In this document: one piece after another, positions 41,873 to 50,900 of the stretch | How the letters are laid out: each line of letters opens with the position of its first letter | Position numbering within the stretch: the stretch's first letter is position 1 | Assembly: GCF_003584125.1 (NCBI RefSeq) | Contig: NZ_QXFL01000002.1 | Location: 248,001-312,000 of the forward strand | Direction: 5' to 3' | DNA: 64,000 nt | Source of the DNA: Aurantiacibacter zhengii | GTDB lineage: Bacteria; Pseudomonadota; Alphaproteobacteria; Sphingomonadales; Sphingomonadaceae | Made by a program: the position numbers and the translations under genes | Notes under the pieces: model-generated | Seen by the model: only the letters and a program-made list of their open reading frames with translations | What the model was told of the DNA's origin: nothing | The model's database searches: none

Positions 41873-43892
41873 CTGATCCGCTGAAGGCCAGCTGCTCGCG
41901 CAGCTTGTCTTCCGACACCTCCACCTGCCTTCGGACCGATGCATGCTTGCGTTCGGCAGCGCCCTGCGCCCATTGGCGCAACCATTCCGCCGGGCCATTT
42001 TCGATCGGCCAGACCTTGGCAGATCGCCCGACTATCTTCGCAACGGTCCCACCGTAATGGCGATAGAGCTCATCATCGAGAGCCGTGATCGCCTCCGCAC
42101 TGCCAGGGTCGCCTTGCCTGCCCGCGCGCCCGTAAAGCTGGCGGTCGATGCGGGCAGTCTCGTGGAAAGCCGTGAGGATGACGTGCAATCCGCCAGCCTT
42201 GCGCGCTTCCTCCGACAATTCGATATCGGTGCCCCGACCCGCCATGTTGGTGGCGACGGTAACCGCCCCAAGCTGCCCGGCCTGCGCAACCACTCCGGCT
42301 TCCTCCCCGTCCTGCCGCGCATTCAGCAGCCGGTAGGGAATGCCGCGCGCATCCAGCACTGCGGCGACGCTTTCTGAATCGGCGACGGAGCGCGTCCCGA
42401 CAAGGATCGGACGCATGCCTTCCCCCTGCCGGATCACGGCAACGCTGTCTGCCACGGCATGCCATTTCGCTTCCTGGTCGCGGTGCATGGCGTGGCCGCG
42501 ATGCTCGCGGATGCGTGGACGATTGGTGGGCACGGGTTTCACTTTCAGACCGAAGTCGGCCCACAATTCGCCAGCCACTTCGCGCACCGTCCCGCTCATG
42601 CCTGAAAGGCGGCGATAGCGGCGGAAAAATCGCTGGTAGGTGATGCGGGCAATGGTGTTGCGCATACCGGTGAGTTCCACCTGCTCTTTCACTTCCACGA
42701 GCTGGTGCAGGCCGCCTTCCCATGATCGGTCGGCCATGGTGCGCCCTGTGCTTTCGTCGACGATGCTGACCTTCCCGTCCACCACCACGTAGTCGCGGTC
42801 GCGCTGAAAAAGCAGGAGCGCCGACAGTGCCTGGCTGGCCAGTTGTTCGCGCGCCTGGCGGATGCGCCACATACGCTGCGGCAGGCCGGCGGCAAGCTGC
42901 TGCACGGCACGCTTGCCCCGCTCGGAAAGTTCGATGGCGCGATCCGCCATCTTGACCGCGTAATCGCGTCCTTCCTCCAGATGGGTGACCAGTTCCAGTG
43001 CAGACAGATAGAGGCCGTCGTCGTCTGCCGGGATTTCCTGCGAGAGGATCAGCGGCGTGCGCGCCTCGTCGATGAAGATCGAGTCGGCTTCATCCACGAT
43101 TGCGAAATGCAGGCCGCGCATGGTGAGCGGAGATTGCGCCCGTCCGGCCAGCCGCGCGACCCTGCGCCGCGCTGCTCCGCGCGCCTTGCCCAGTTGCGCC
43201 TGGTCGCGCAGGTAATCGAAAGCGATCTCCTTGTTGGTGCCATAAACCACATCGGCCCGGTAGGCGGCCTGGCGCTGCGGTGGCTCCATCCCCTCCACGA
43301 TCAGGCCGGTGGTGAGGCCGAAAAGGTGATAGACAGGCTCCAGCTTGGCAAGGTCTCGTGTCGCCAGATAGTCGTTCACGGTGAACACATGCACCGGGCT
43401 GCCTGCCAGCGAAGCGGTGATCGCGGGCAGCAGCGCGGTGATCGTCTTGCCCTCTCCGGTCGCCATTTCTGCGATACCGCCGGACAGCATCACCAGCCCG
43501 CCCATCAGTTGCACCGGGTAATGTGACAGGCCCAGTTCGCGCCGGGTCGCCTCGCGGATCAGCGCAAGGCATTCATCCACCAGAGGTTCTGCAAGCCCTT
43601 CCCGGCCCAGCTTGCGGCGCATGTCGCGACAGCGGATACGGAACGCCTCGTCACCCATCTCGGCAAGGTCGGTAAAGCCTTCCGCAATCGCAGTTGCGCG
43701 TTCCAGCAGGCGCCCCCTTCCCAGTGGCGGATCGACCATCAGGCGGCCCAGCAGCTTGTCCAGCGGGCGATCCCACTTCCATGGTTTCAGCGGCGCGGCC
43801 TCGGCATAGGGTGCGATACGTGGTCGCTCGTCACTGCGAATCTCGCGCCAGATGTGGGCTGCGCGTTCCGTGAAGGGGGTAGGCTCAGGCAT
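41868..43892 (-). CDS. Short SecA-like translocation ATPase
   Basis: This 674-residue SecA-family DEAD-type ATPase has Walker A EMATGEGKT (about residues 142-150), TVNDYLATRDLA, the VVYGTNKEIAFDYLRD block, Walker B IVDEADSIFIDEARTPLI (about 266), a PPXD-like insertion, and motif V/VI blocks ATNMAGRGTDIEL and YGRAGRQGDPGS. Housekeeping SecA is about 850-900 residues. Here the protein stops about 75 residues after motif VI, so the helical scaffold, two-helix finger, wing domain and zinc tail are largely absent. The ATG at 43892 overlaps the M50-HlyD stop by 8 nt. It looks like a specialised motor for the giant exoprotein encoded in the same operon (inference). Confidence 0.88.
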   Translation of the reverse strand: MPEPTPFTERAAHIWREIRSDERPRIAPYAEAAPLKPWKWDRPLDKLLGRLMVDPPLGRGRLLERATAIAEGFTDLAEMGDEAFRIRCRDMRRKLGREGLAEPLVDECLALIREATRRELGLSHYPVQLMGGLVMLSGGIAEMATGEGKTITALLPAITASLAGSPVHVFTVNDYLATRDLAKLEPVYHLFGLTTGLIVEGMEPPQRQAAYRADVVYGTNKEIAFDYLRDQAQLGKARGAARRRVARLAGRAQSPLTMRGLHFAIVDEADSIFIDEARTPLILSQEIPADDDGLYLSALELVTHLEEGRDYAVKMADRAIELSERGKRAVQQLAAGLPQRMWRIRQAREQLASQALSALLLFQRDRDYVVVDGKVSIVDESTGRTMADRSWEGGLHQLVEVKEQVELTGMRNTIARITYQRFFRRYRRLSGMSGTVREVAGELWADFGLKVKPVPTNRPRIREHRGHAMHRDQEAKWHAVADSVAVIRQGEGMRPILVGTRSVADSESVAAVLDARGIPYRLLNARQDGEEAGVVAQAGQLGAVTVATNMAGRGTDIELSEEARKAGGLHVILTAFHETARIDRQLYGRAGRQGDPGSAEAITALDDELYRHYGGTVAKIVGRSAKVWPIENGPAEWLRQWAQGAAERKHASVRRQVEVSEDKLREQLAFSGSA

Positions 43893-46038
43893 CGAACCGT
43901 GACAGCAACACTTGGCGCAGGCGACGGGTGATCTGCCAGCCCAGCGGTTCCCAATCGAGCTGGAAGCGCACGTGAACGCGCGTGCCGAAGGGCACATCGG
44001 CCAGTTCTGGCGGCAGGGCGATATCGTACAGGAACACCCGTTGCAGCGCCGTGCGCCCCTGCTGGTCACGCGGATCGAGCGGGAACGGTCCGCCATTGCT
44101 GGATGCCAGCGCCGGGCTCGGCAATTCGTGCGTGGCACCGGGAACGGCCCGGATGATCGCGCTTTCGAATGTTTCGCCCGGACGGTTCGCAAGGCGGAAT
44201 TTCACCCCGTTCAGGTGGCCACGGATCAGCTCGAAATCGTCCTGCGAAACGGCGATGCGCGCCATGTCCGCATGACCGGGCGTGACATAGCCGATCAGGT
44301 CGCCGTTCTTCACGAAACGCCCCGGCATGTCGGCCGCCGGTCCTGCCGCAAGGACGAACTGGCCAGACACGCCCGCGTGCAGGTCAAGCTCGCCCAGCCG
44401 CTGCCGACCAACCGCCAGCCGCTCTCCCACTTCCTGTAATTGCAGCGTGCTCACCTCGCGCTCCACCCGGTCGCGGCGAAGCTGGGCATCGGCCTCATGG
44501 CGCAGTTCGGCCATTCGCCAACCAAGGCGCTCCACCTCGGCCTCCAGGATGGGATGCGCGGTCTCGACCAGCAGCTCTCCGGGTTCGACCTGCTGCCCTT
44601 CTCGCGCCGGGATGGCGACGATGGTGCCATCGCCCCGCGCGCGGACCTGCGCGTCCTCCGGCAGCCAGACCACACCCTGCGTGTTGGCATGGTGCGGCGC
44701 GGGCACCACGAACAACATCATTACGCCCGCCGCCACCGCGCCCATCGACCACTGCACGGCCCGGCGGCGGTTGCGGTGCAGTTGCGGGCTGGTGAAGACG
44801 TGGGCGAACATCTTCCAGATCGGCAGGCCGAGCCCCGACCAGATCGTCCACAAGGCGATCAGCACACCGACGATGAAGAACTTTTCCGCCACCATCAGCG
44901 CGATGCCGATCATCATCACCATCCGCGCCACGAAAGCGGCAGGAGCGTAGAAGACGAACCACCATTTCTCGCCGCGGGTGGCGGCATAGGGTTTGTTGGA
45001 ATGGGTGCGAAAAACGTACTTGTCGATCAGGTGCGACCAGTACTTGTTCGAACGCGAGGCGAGATTGGGGATCTCGATAAGGTCGGCCAGGATGTAATAG
45101 CCGTCGAAGCGAAGCAAGGGATTGCCGTTCACCAGCAGCGTCGAAATGCCTGCCACCACCATGGTATTGAACGCCACCGCACGGGCAAAGCCGGGTTCCA
45201 GCAACACCCAGGCAAACATCGCCAGTGCGGCGATGAACACCTCTACGATCATGCCTGCCGCACCGATCAGCGCGCGCTGCCACTTGTCCTTCAGCGCGGC
45301 AGCCGACGACGCCTCTACATAGGGAACCGGGAACATCACCAGTAGCATGATGCCCATCTCGCGGATTTCGCGCCCGTTGGCCTTGGCGACATAACCGTGC
45401 CCCAGCTCGTGCGCGGCTTTCACCACCGGGTAGACAAGTAGCATGATCAGCAGGTTGTCGGTCGCCAGCACGCGGTCCCACAGGTTGCCGGTCAACTCGT
45501 CGTAGTGCTGCCCGGCAAGGAGGATTGCGGGCAGCACCACGGCGAGCCACAGGACCAGCCCCGGCCAACCGAAGACGGGCCTGATCCAGTTTATCGTGCG
45601 GTTGAGAAACGCGTCGGGGTCGATCAGCGGTATGCGAAAGCTCATTGGGCTTTTCAGGTTCTGCATCCACACCTGCCGCCGCTGCTTCTTGCGCCGCTTG
45701 AACAGTTCGGCGGTTTCGGGGGTGACATCGGTGGAGAGCAGGTCGGCAGCGTGCAGCTGGCCCAGCGCGGTGATGATCTCGTCCTGCGTGGGCGCGTCCT
45801 CGCCCAGCCGGTCGACCAGCCCCTCCCACAGCGCGTTGACGGTACTGGTACCGTCGAGCTTGCCGATAAGCAGGTACGCGCCACGCGGGAAACGGTGACC
45901 CCGGCCTGCCGCGCCGTCGTCCAGCACGTACCACACCTCCTTGCGATAGACGTGGCGGCGCACGCGCACGTGACTGCGCAGCCGCGGCTTCAGGTGGGCA
46001 ACGTTGAACCAGCTCGCGCTCTGGAAAGGATTCGCCAT
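43885..46038 (-). CDS. PqqD-like / M50 site-2 protease / HlyD fusion membrane protein
   Basis: This 717-residue protein begins with a PqqD-like winged-helix region (about residues 25-110; WYVLDDGAAGRGHRFP, LLIGKLDGTSTV, LGQLHAADLL). A multi-spanning zinc metalloprotease core follows, with HELGH (His210) inside VVKAAHELGHGYVAKANG and the second metal ligand in NPLLRFDGYYIL (about 311). Several membrane helices run to about residue 450. The C-terminal 260 residues form a HlyD-like adaptor (VVWLPEDAQVRARGDGTIVAI, biotinyl-lipoyl half motifs, long helical hairpin). PqqD-like domains bind peptides, M50 enzymes cut inside membranes, and HlyD domains link inner and outer membrane. The neighbours suggest a processing and export role. 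Confidence 0.88.
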   Translation of the reverse strand: MANPFQSASWFNVAHLKPRLRSHVRVRRHVYRKEVWYVLDDGAAGRGHRFPRGAYLLIGKLDGTSTVNALWEGLVDRLGEDAPTQDEIITALGQLHAADLLSTDVTPETAELFKRRKKQRRQVWMQNLKSPMSFRIPLIDPDAFLNRTINWIRPVFGWPGLVLWLAVVLPAILLAGQHYDELTGNLWDRVLATDNLLIMLLVYPVVKAAHELGHGYVAKANGREIREMGIMLLVMFPVPYVEASSAAALKDKWQRALIGAAGMIVEVFIAALAMFAWVLLEPGFARAVAFNTMVVAGISTLLVNGNPLLRFDGYYILADLIEIPNLASRSNKYWSHLIDKYVFRTHSNKPYAATRGEKWWFVFYAPAAFVARMVMMIGIALMVAEKFFIVGVLIALWTIWSGLGLPIWKMFAHVFTSPQLHRNRRRAVQWSMGAVAAGVMMLFVVPAPHHANTQGVVWLPEDAQVRARGDGTIVAIPAREGQQVEPGELLVETAHPILEAEVERLGWRMAELRHEADAQLRRDRVEREVSTLQLQEVGERLAVGRQRLGELDLHAGVSGQFVLAAGPAADMPGRFVKNGDLIGYVTPGHADMARIAVSQDDFELIRGHLNGVKFRLANRPGETFESAIIRAVPGATHELPSPALASSNGGPFPLDPRDQQGRTALQRVFLYDIALPPELADVPFGTRVHVRFQLDWEPLGWQITRRLRQVLLSRFDA

Positions 46039-46045
46039 GTTCGCC

Positions 46046-47920
46046 TCAGGGCAGCCATTTCCAGAAAAACAGCCGCAGCCAGTCGCGCAGTCCGCGCGTC
46101 CAGATCCACAGGCGGCTGCGGCGATCTACGTCCACCTTGGCCACCCCTTCCAGGCCGGGGCGCAGGATTTCCTTCGCGCCATCGGCCAGTTCGCCTTCCA
46201 CCCGAAAAGTGTTGCTGCCATCCTCCTGCGAGGTGACGGATGTCAGCTTGGTAACCGTGAAGGGCACCGTGCGACCGGCTAGCCCGGTGGGGGCAAAACG
46301 TCCTTCCTGCCCGGGCTGGAGGTAGGAGATATCGCTTTCCGCCACCTGCAGCACCACGCGGAAATCATCCATCGGTGCGACCTCGAACAGTGTCTCGCCC
46401 TCTTCAACCGGAGAGCCGATGAGCTGGCTGACGTCGCCAGACACCAGCACCCCGTCAATGGGCGCGACGATGTTGACGCGTTCCAGCTTGTATTCGATCA
46501 GCCGAAGCTCTGCCTGCGCCTGCCGCAGCTGCGCCCCGAAAAGGTTCATCTCCGAGCGCTCATGGCTGGCCAGCGCCTGGCGATAGCGGCGGTCGAACTG
46601 CTGCACTTCGCTCTGCGCGCGGGCATGGTCCAGCCGCAGGTCGCGGTCGTCCAGCCTCGCAAGAACCTGGCCTGCCACCACCTCGTCCCCCGCCCGCGCA
46701 TCGGAACTGGCGATGAAGCCGGAGAATGGCACGGCAGCGGTGCGCTGCACACGACCTTCCAGCGCGGAATCGGCGCTGACGCGGAACTGCGCAAATGGCA
46801 GCAGCAGGAACAGGAGCAGGATGATAGCAAGCCCGCCCAGCGCCTTTGCCAGCGGGCGGCGCGGGCCGAACATGGCCTTGGCACCATCCATGCCTTTCTT
46901 GCGGATGCGACCGCTCAGCAGCCGCTCCTCGCGGCGCTTTAGCGCGATGGTGGGCGCCACCAGTGCCGCGGCGGTTTCGCACAGTAGCAGTTCTTCCTGC
47001 GAGAACGCTTCGCCTTCCTTGTCCCGCTCCAACAAGAGCACTCCTGTGGGCATGCCGCGATCTTCCAGCATTACCGAGGCAAGCGCCCGGCTGCCCAGCG
47101 CAGTGGCGAGCCGTGCGTGCTGGATGGTGATGTCGGCAGCATCTTCTTCCGCTGCTGGGCAGGCGATGGTGGCACCTTGGTCGAAGGCTTCCTCCATTGC
47201 CGCTTCCAGCGTTTCGGCAAAGTCCGACTTCTTCCGAAACCACGCACCGTGCGACATCGCGGCAAGCTTCACCTTGTCGCCCGCCACCAGGCCAACGGCA
47301 GCGCGATCGGCCTTCAGGATGCGGCATGTCTCGTTGCACAGGGCGAGCACCGCCTCGTCGAGGCTTTCCTCTTCCTGCACGGCGGCAAGAAGCTCCATCG
47401 CCAGAGCCGCGCGTTCACCGCCGTGTTCACGCTCTGCCGCGCGGTATTGCCACACCAGCGAAAGGATCCAGCCGACGCCCCAGTGCAATTCGCGCAGGGC
47501 GGTTTGCAACACGGCGGCGTGGGCTTCCTGCAGGGTCATCACGATGGCGCCATGCGTGCCCTCCCCTGAAACAACCGGATAGGCGATCACCGTCAAACCG
47601 GGCGCATCGGCAACCGGGCCGATCATAGGCTCGCGGTTGTTGAGAACGGCCTCGCCCGCCAGCCGCAGGGGCTCGATGTCGGTTGGCTTGGCAGGCCAAG
47701 CCGCTGCCGGGGCGTAGGCACCGGCCGAGCTTTCGAGAAGGATCAAACCACCCCTGACCCCCGGCGTGCGCGCACATTGCAGCGCCAGCCAGGCGCGGCA
47801 GAACTCGGCAGGCCCGGTGGCGGACGCGAGTGCTGCCCAAAGCGCAGCGTCGTTCCCGGATGAAGAAGCCGTGCCCTCCGCCCGGTTGCCGCCGACAGTC
47901 TGGGCCTTCACTTCCGTCAT
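46046..47920 (-). CDS. GAF-domain HlyD-type membrane fusion protein
   Basis: This is a 624-residue protein. The N-terminal half is cytoplasmic, with one clear GAF-like domain at about residues 185-335 (CNETCRILKADRAAVGLV, VLLLERDKEGEAFSQEE) and probably a second, more diverged one at about 30-160. A transmembrane helix follows at about 360-380 (LGGLAIILLLFLLLPFAQF), then a HlyD-type periplasmic adaptor (about 390-610) with lipoyl half motifs (VPFSGFIASSDARAGDEVVAGQVLARLDD and IVAPIDGVLVSGDVSQ) around a helical hairpin. It lies 72 bp after the giant gene and 7 bp before the M50 gene. The GAF part could sense a ligand and control export; this is inference. Confidence 0.87.
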   Translation of the reverse strand: MTEVKAQTVGGNRAEGTASSSGNDAALWAALASATGPAEFCRAWLALQCARTPGVRGGLILLESSAGAYAPAAAWPAKPTDIEPLRLAGEAVLNNREPMIGPVADAPGLTVIAYPVVSGEGTHGAIVMTLQEAHAAVLQTALRELHWGVGWILSLVWQYRAAEREHGGERAALAMELLAAVQEEESLDEAVLALCNETCRILKADRAAVGLVAGDKVKLAAMSHGAWFRKKSDFAETLEAAMEEAFDQGATIACPAAEEDAADITIQHARLATALGSRALASVMLEDRGMPTGVLLLERDKEGEAFSQEELLLCETAAALVAPTIALKRREERLLSGRIRKKGMDGAKAMFGPRRPLAKALGGLAIILLLFLLLPFAQFRVSADSALEGRVQRTAAVPFSGFIASSDARAGDEVVAGQVLARLDDRDLRLDHARAQSEVQQFDRRYRQALASHERSEMNLFGAQLRQAQAELRLIEYKLERVNIVAPIDGVLVSGDVSQLIGSPVEEGETLFEVAPMDDFRVVLQVAESDISYLQPGQEGRFAPTGLAGRTVPFTVTKLTSVTSQEDGSNTFRVEGELADGAKEILRPGLEGVAKVDVDRRSRLWIWTRGLRDWLRLFFWKWLP

Positions 47921-47992
47921 GGCTGCGCTGGTTGCCCCCTTCGCTTGTACTAACCCGTCAGGGAAGTAGGCGACGCCGGCGCGCGCAGGGGA

Positions 47993-50900
47993 TCAGCTTT
48001 TGGCGGGCTTTTGCTCCTTCGTCCGCTTGCGCTGCGACAAGGCTTCGCGCCCCAGTATCGGCATGGCGACTGCAAACAGGCCAGCGGCACCGATCGCCGT
48101 TAGCGTATCCTCGTCCCCTGCCAGCAACCGCGCGAGGGCGCTTTCCTTGTCCGCGCTACCCGGCAAACTGGCCTGTGCCAGGAAACCGAGAGGCGCTGCA
48201 TCCATGTCGACCACCGATATGTCGGCTGTCGGCGTACTGGCCGCAGGCGCGCCATCGGGCGGCGTCTCGCCCTGATCGGGCATTGCGTCGCTATCTGGCG
48301 CATCGGCGGACGAACCTGCCGCTTCCTGCACCTCGTCTTCCCCGGCGTCTTCTGCATCCGGCTGTTCCGGCATGGTGGATTCGGTCGCGTAGATGGATCC
48401 GCCCCAGGCCGCCACCGCATCCGCCGTGCCGTAAGTGATCTCTGGCATGTCCGCCATCGGTGCAGAACGGGTGATCACCATCGGGCGATCGTCCAGCCCC
48501 AGCGGCTCGATATCGGGCAGCAAGGGATTGGCGAACTGGCGATGATCGACGATGTTGGCAATGAATTCGGGCGGCAAGCCAGACCATGCAGCAAAATCGC
48601 CGTCCATGCCCACGGCCACGCGGGTGATCCACCACAGGTCGGTCGTCGTAAGTACAGCGTCGCCATCGGCATCGCCGTAATAGCCAACCAGTTGCAGCGC
48701 CTCGTCTTGCTCGCTCTGCGTCGGCTGGGCGGCATTGATCATGGTGACATCGACCACCAGCGTCTCGCTGGCACCATAGGGCGCATCGTCTGGAACGCTG
48801 GCATCCAGGCTTACCAGGTGCACCGTACCCGCAGCTATCGGGTCGTCGCTGACAAGCGTGACTGTCAGCAGCGATTTGCCGCCAGCAGCCGGCGATACGC
48901 TCCAGTCCAGCGTCGCGCCCTCGGGCAGGTCGGCCCCGCGTAGCACGCCATCCAGATCGAGCAGCGCCGGATCGAACGTAACGGTGAAGCGCATCGTCTT
49001 AACGCCGCCATCGCTCTGGAAACGGACCTGCAAGCCGTTCTGGTCCTCCAGCGGCACGTCGATATGTTCACCCGGACCGCGCATGAAGTCTGGCAAGCGT
49101 GCGGTGCCCGGTGCCTGCGCGATGTAGCGCAGCGTGGCCATGTAGGCGCCGCCCTGCACTCCATCGCCATCGCCATCCAGCAGGCTTCCGCGATTGGAAG
49201 TGAAGGCGTTGTCGGCCAGCACGAGCGAATACGTATCGTATTGCAGCGCCACGCCATCCGCGCGGGTGATCACCAGCTTGCCCTGCGCCATGTCCATGGC
49301 CACCAGCACGTCGATCTCGCCCGTCAGATCGCCGACAAGCGTGATCTCGGTCGCATCGGCAAGCGGCGGACCAAGCGCCTGGCTGAATTCCACAACCAGC
49401 GCGCCTTCGACAAAGCGGGCGTCCTCTACCTGCAACAGCGGGGCGGGCAATACTGTGACACCCAGCGGATCGGCTGTGAATGTGCCATCCTCGTTACGCA
49501 GCGAGGCGGTGATGGTAACATCGCCTGCACTGGCAAAGACATGGGACAGCACGGTTGCATCGCCGCTGACTGTCTGCACCGCACTGCCATCGCCCCAGTC
49601 GATGACCCACGCCTGCGTCACATCGGCACCGGGATCGCTCGCGCCCAGCGTGATCGAATATGCAAGTCCGGCATCGGCCTCGGCAGCTCCCACCAGTGAC
49701 AGGCTGGGCGCGACATCGGTTACGGCAATGGCAAACGATACCTCGTCGCTATCGCCATCGGGATCGGTCACCCGTATGCGAACGAGGTTCTCGGCATCGC
49801 CATCGGGGGCGAACCAGCTGAATGCGCCGGTCTGGGAAAGCGTGGCACCTTGCGGTGCCTCCACCAGTGTCCACTTTAGCTCGTCCAGCGCGTCGTCCGG
49901 ATCGCTGGCCAGCAGTGAAAGGTTTACCGTCTGCCCCTCGGCCACGGTAACGTCCGGTTGACTGTCCAGTACCGGCGCCTCGTTCGGGATGGCGGCGACC
50001 GATACCGTGAAATTGCGCTGCGAGAACGCTCCGTCAGGATCGGTGACGCGAACCGTAAAGCTTGCATCGCCAAGGGCGTTGGCCGTCCAGGTTACGCGAC
50101 CCTGTGGCGATACTGCGGCACCTTCCGGTCCGCTCACCAGCGTAAAAGTGAGGTCGTCCAGCGCATCGTCCACATCCGAAGCAACAAGCTGCAGATCAAT
50201 TGCAGCGTCTTCGAAGACTTGAATATCGGCGACCGGTGCGAGGATCGGAGCGACATTGGGAACGGGCGCGACCGCAATGATAAAGCTGCGTTCGGCGAAG
50301 GCACCATCGGGATCGGTCACGCGCACGGTGACGGGCTGCTCGCCAAGCGTGTCGGCGGCCCAGATGAAGGAGCCGTCAGCCGATACCTCCGCACCTACAG
50401 GGCCGCTCACCAGAGTGAAGGTGAGATCGCCAAGCGCGTCGTCCGGATCGCTCGCCACCAAGGAGAAGCTTACCGCATCGCCCTGTGTCACGGCAATATC
50501 GGCAACCGGAGCAAGCGACGGCGCCTCGTTCGGGATGGCGGCTACCGATACCGTGAAGCTGCGCTGCGAGAACGCCCCGTCGGGATCGGTCACGCGCACG
50601 GTCACGGGCTGCTCGCCAAGCGTGTCGGCGGTCCAGCTGAAGGTGCCGTCAGCCGATACCTCCGCACCTACAGGGCCGCTCACCAGAGTGAAGGTGAGCT
50701 CGCCAAGCGCATTGTCCGGATCGCTCGCCCCGAGAGCGAAGCTGACCGCATCGCCCCGTGTCACGGCAAGATCGGCAACCGGATCGAGTACCGGCGCTTC
50801 GTTCGGAACGGGCGCAACCGCGACGACAAAGCTGCGTTCGGCAAAAGCACCATCGGGATCGGTAACGCGAACGGTGACGGGTTGCTCGCCCAGCGTGTCG

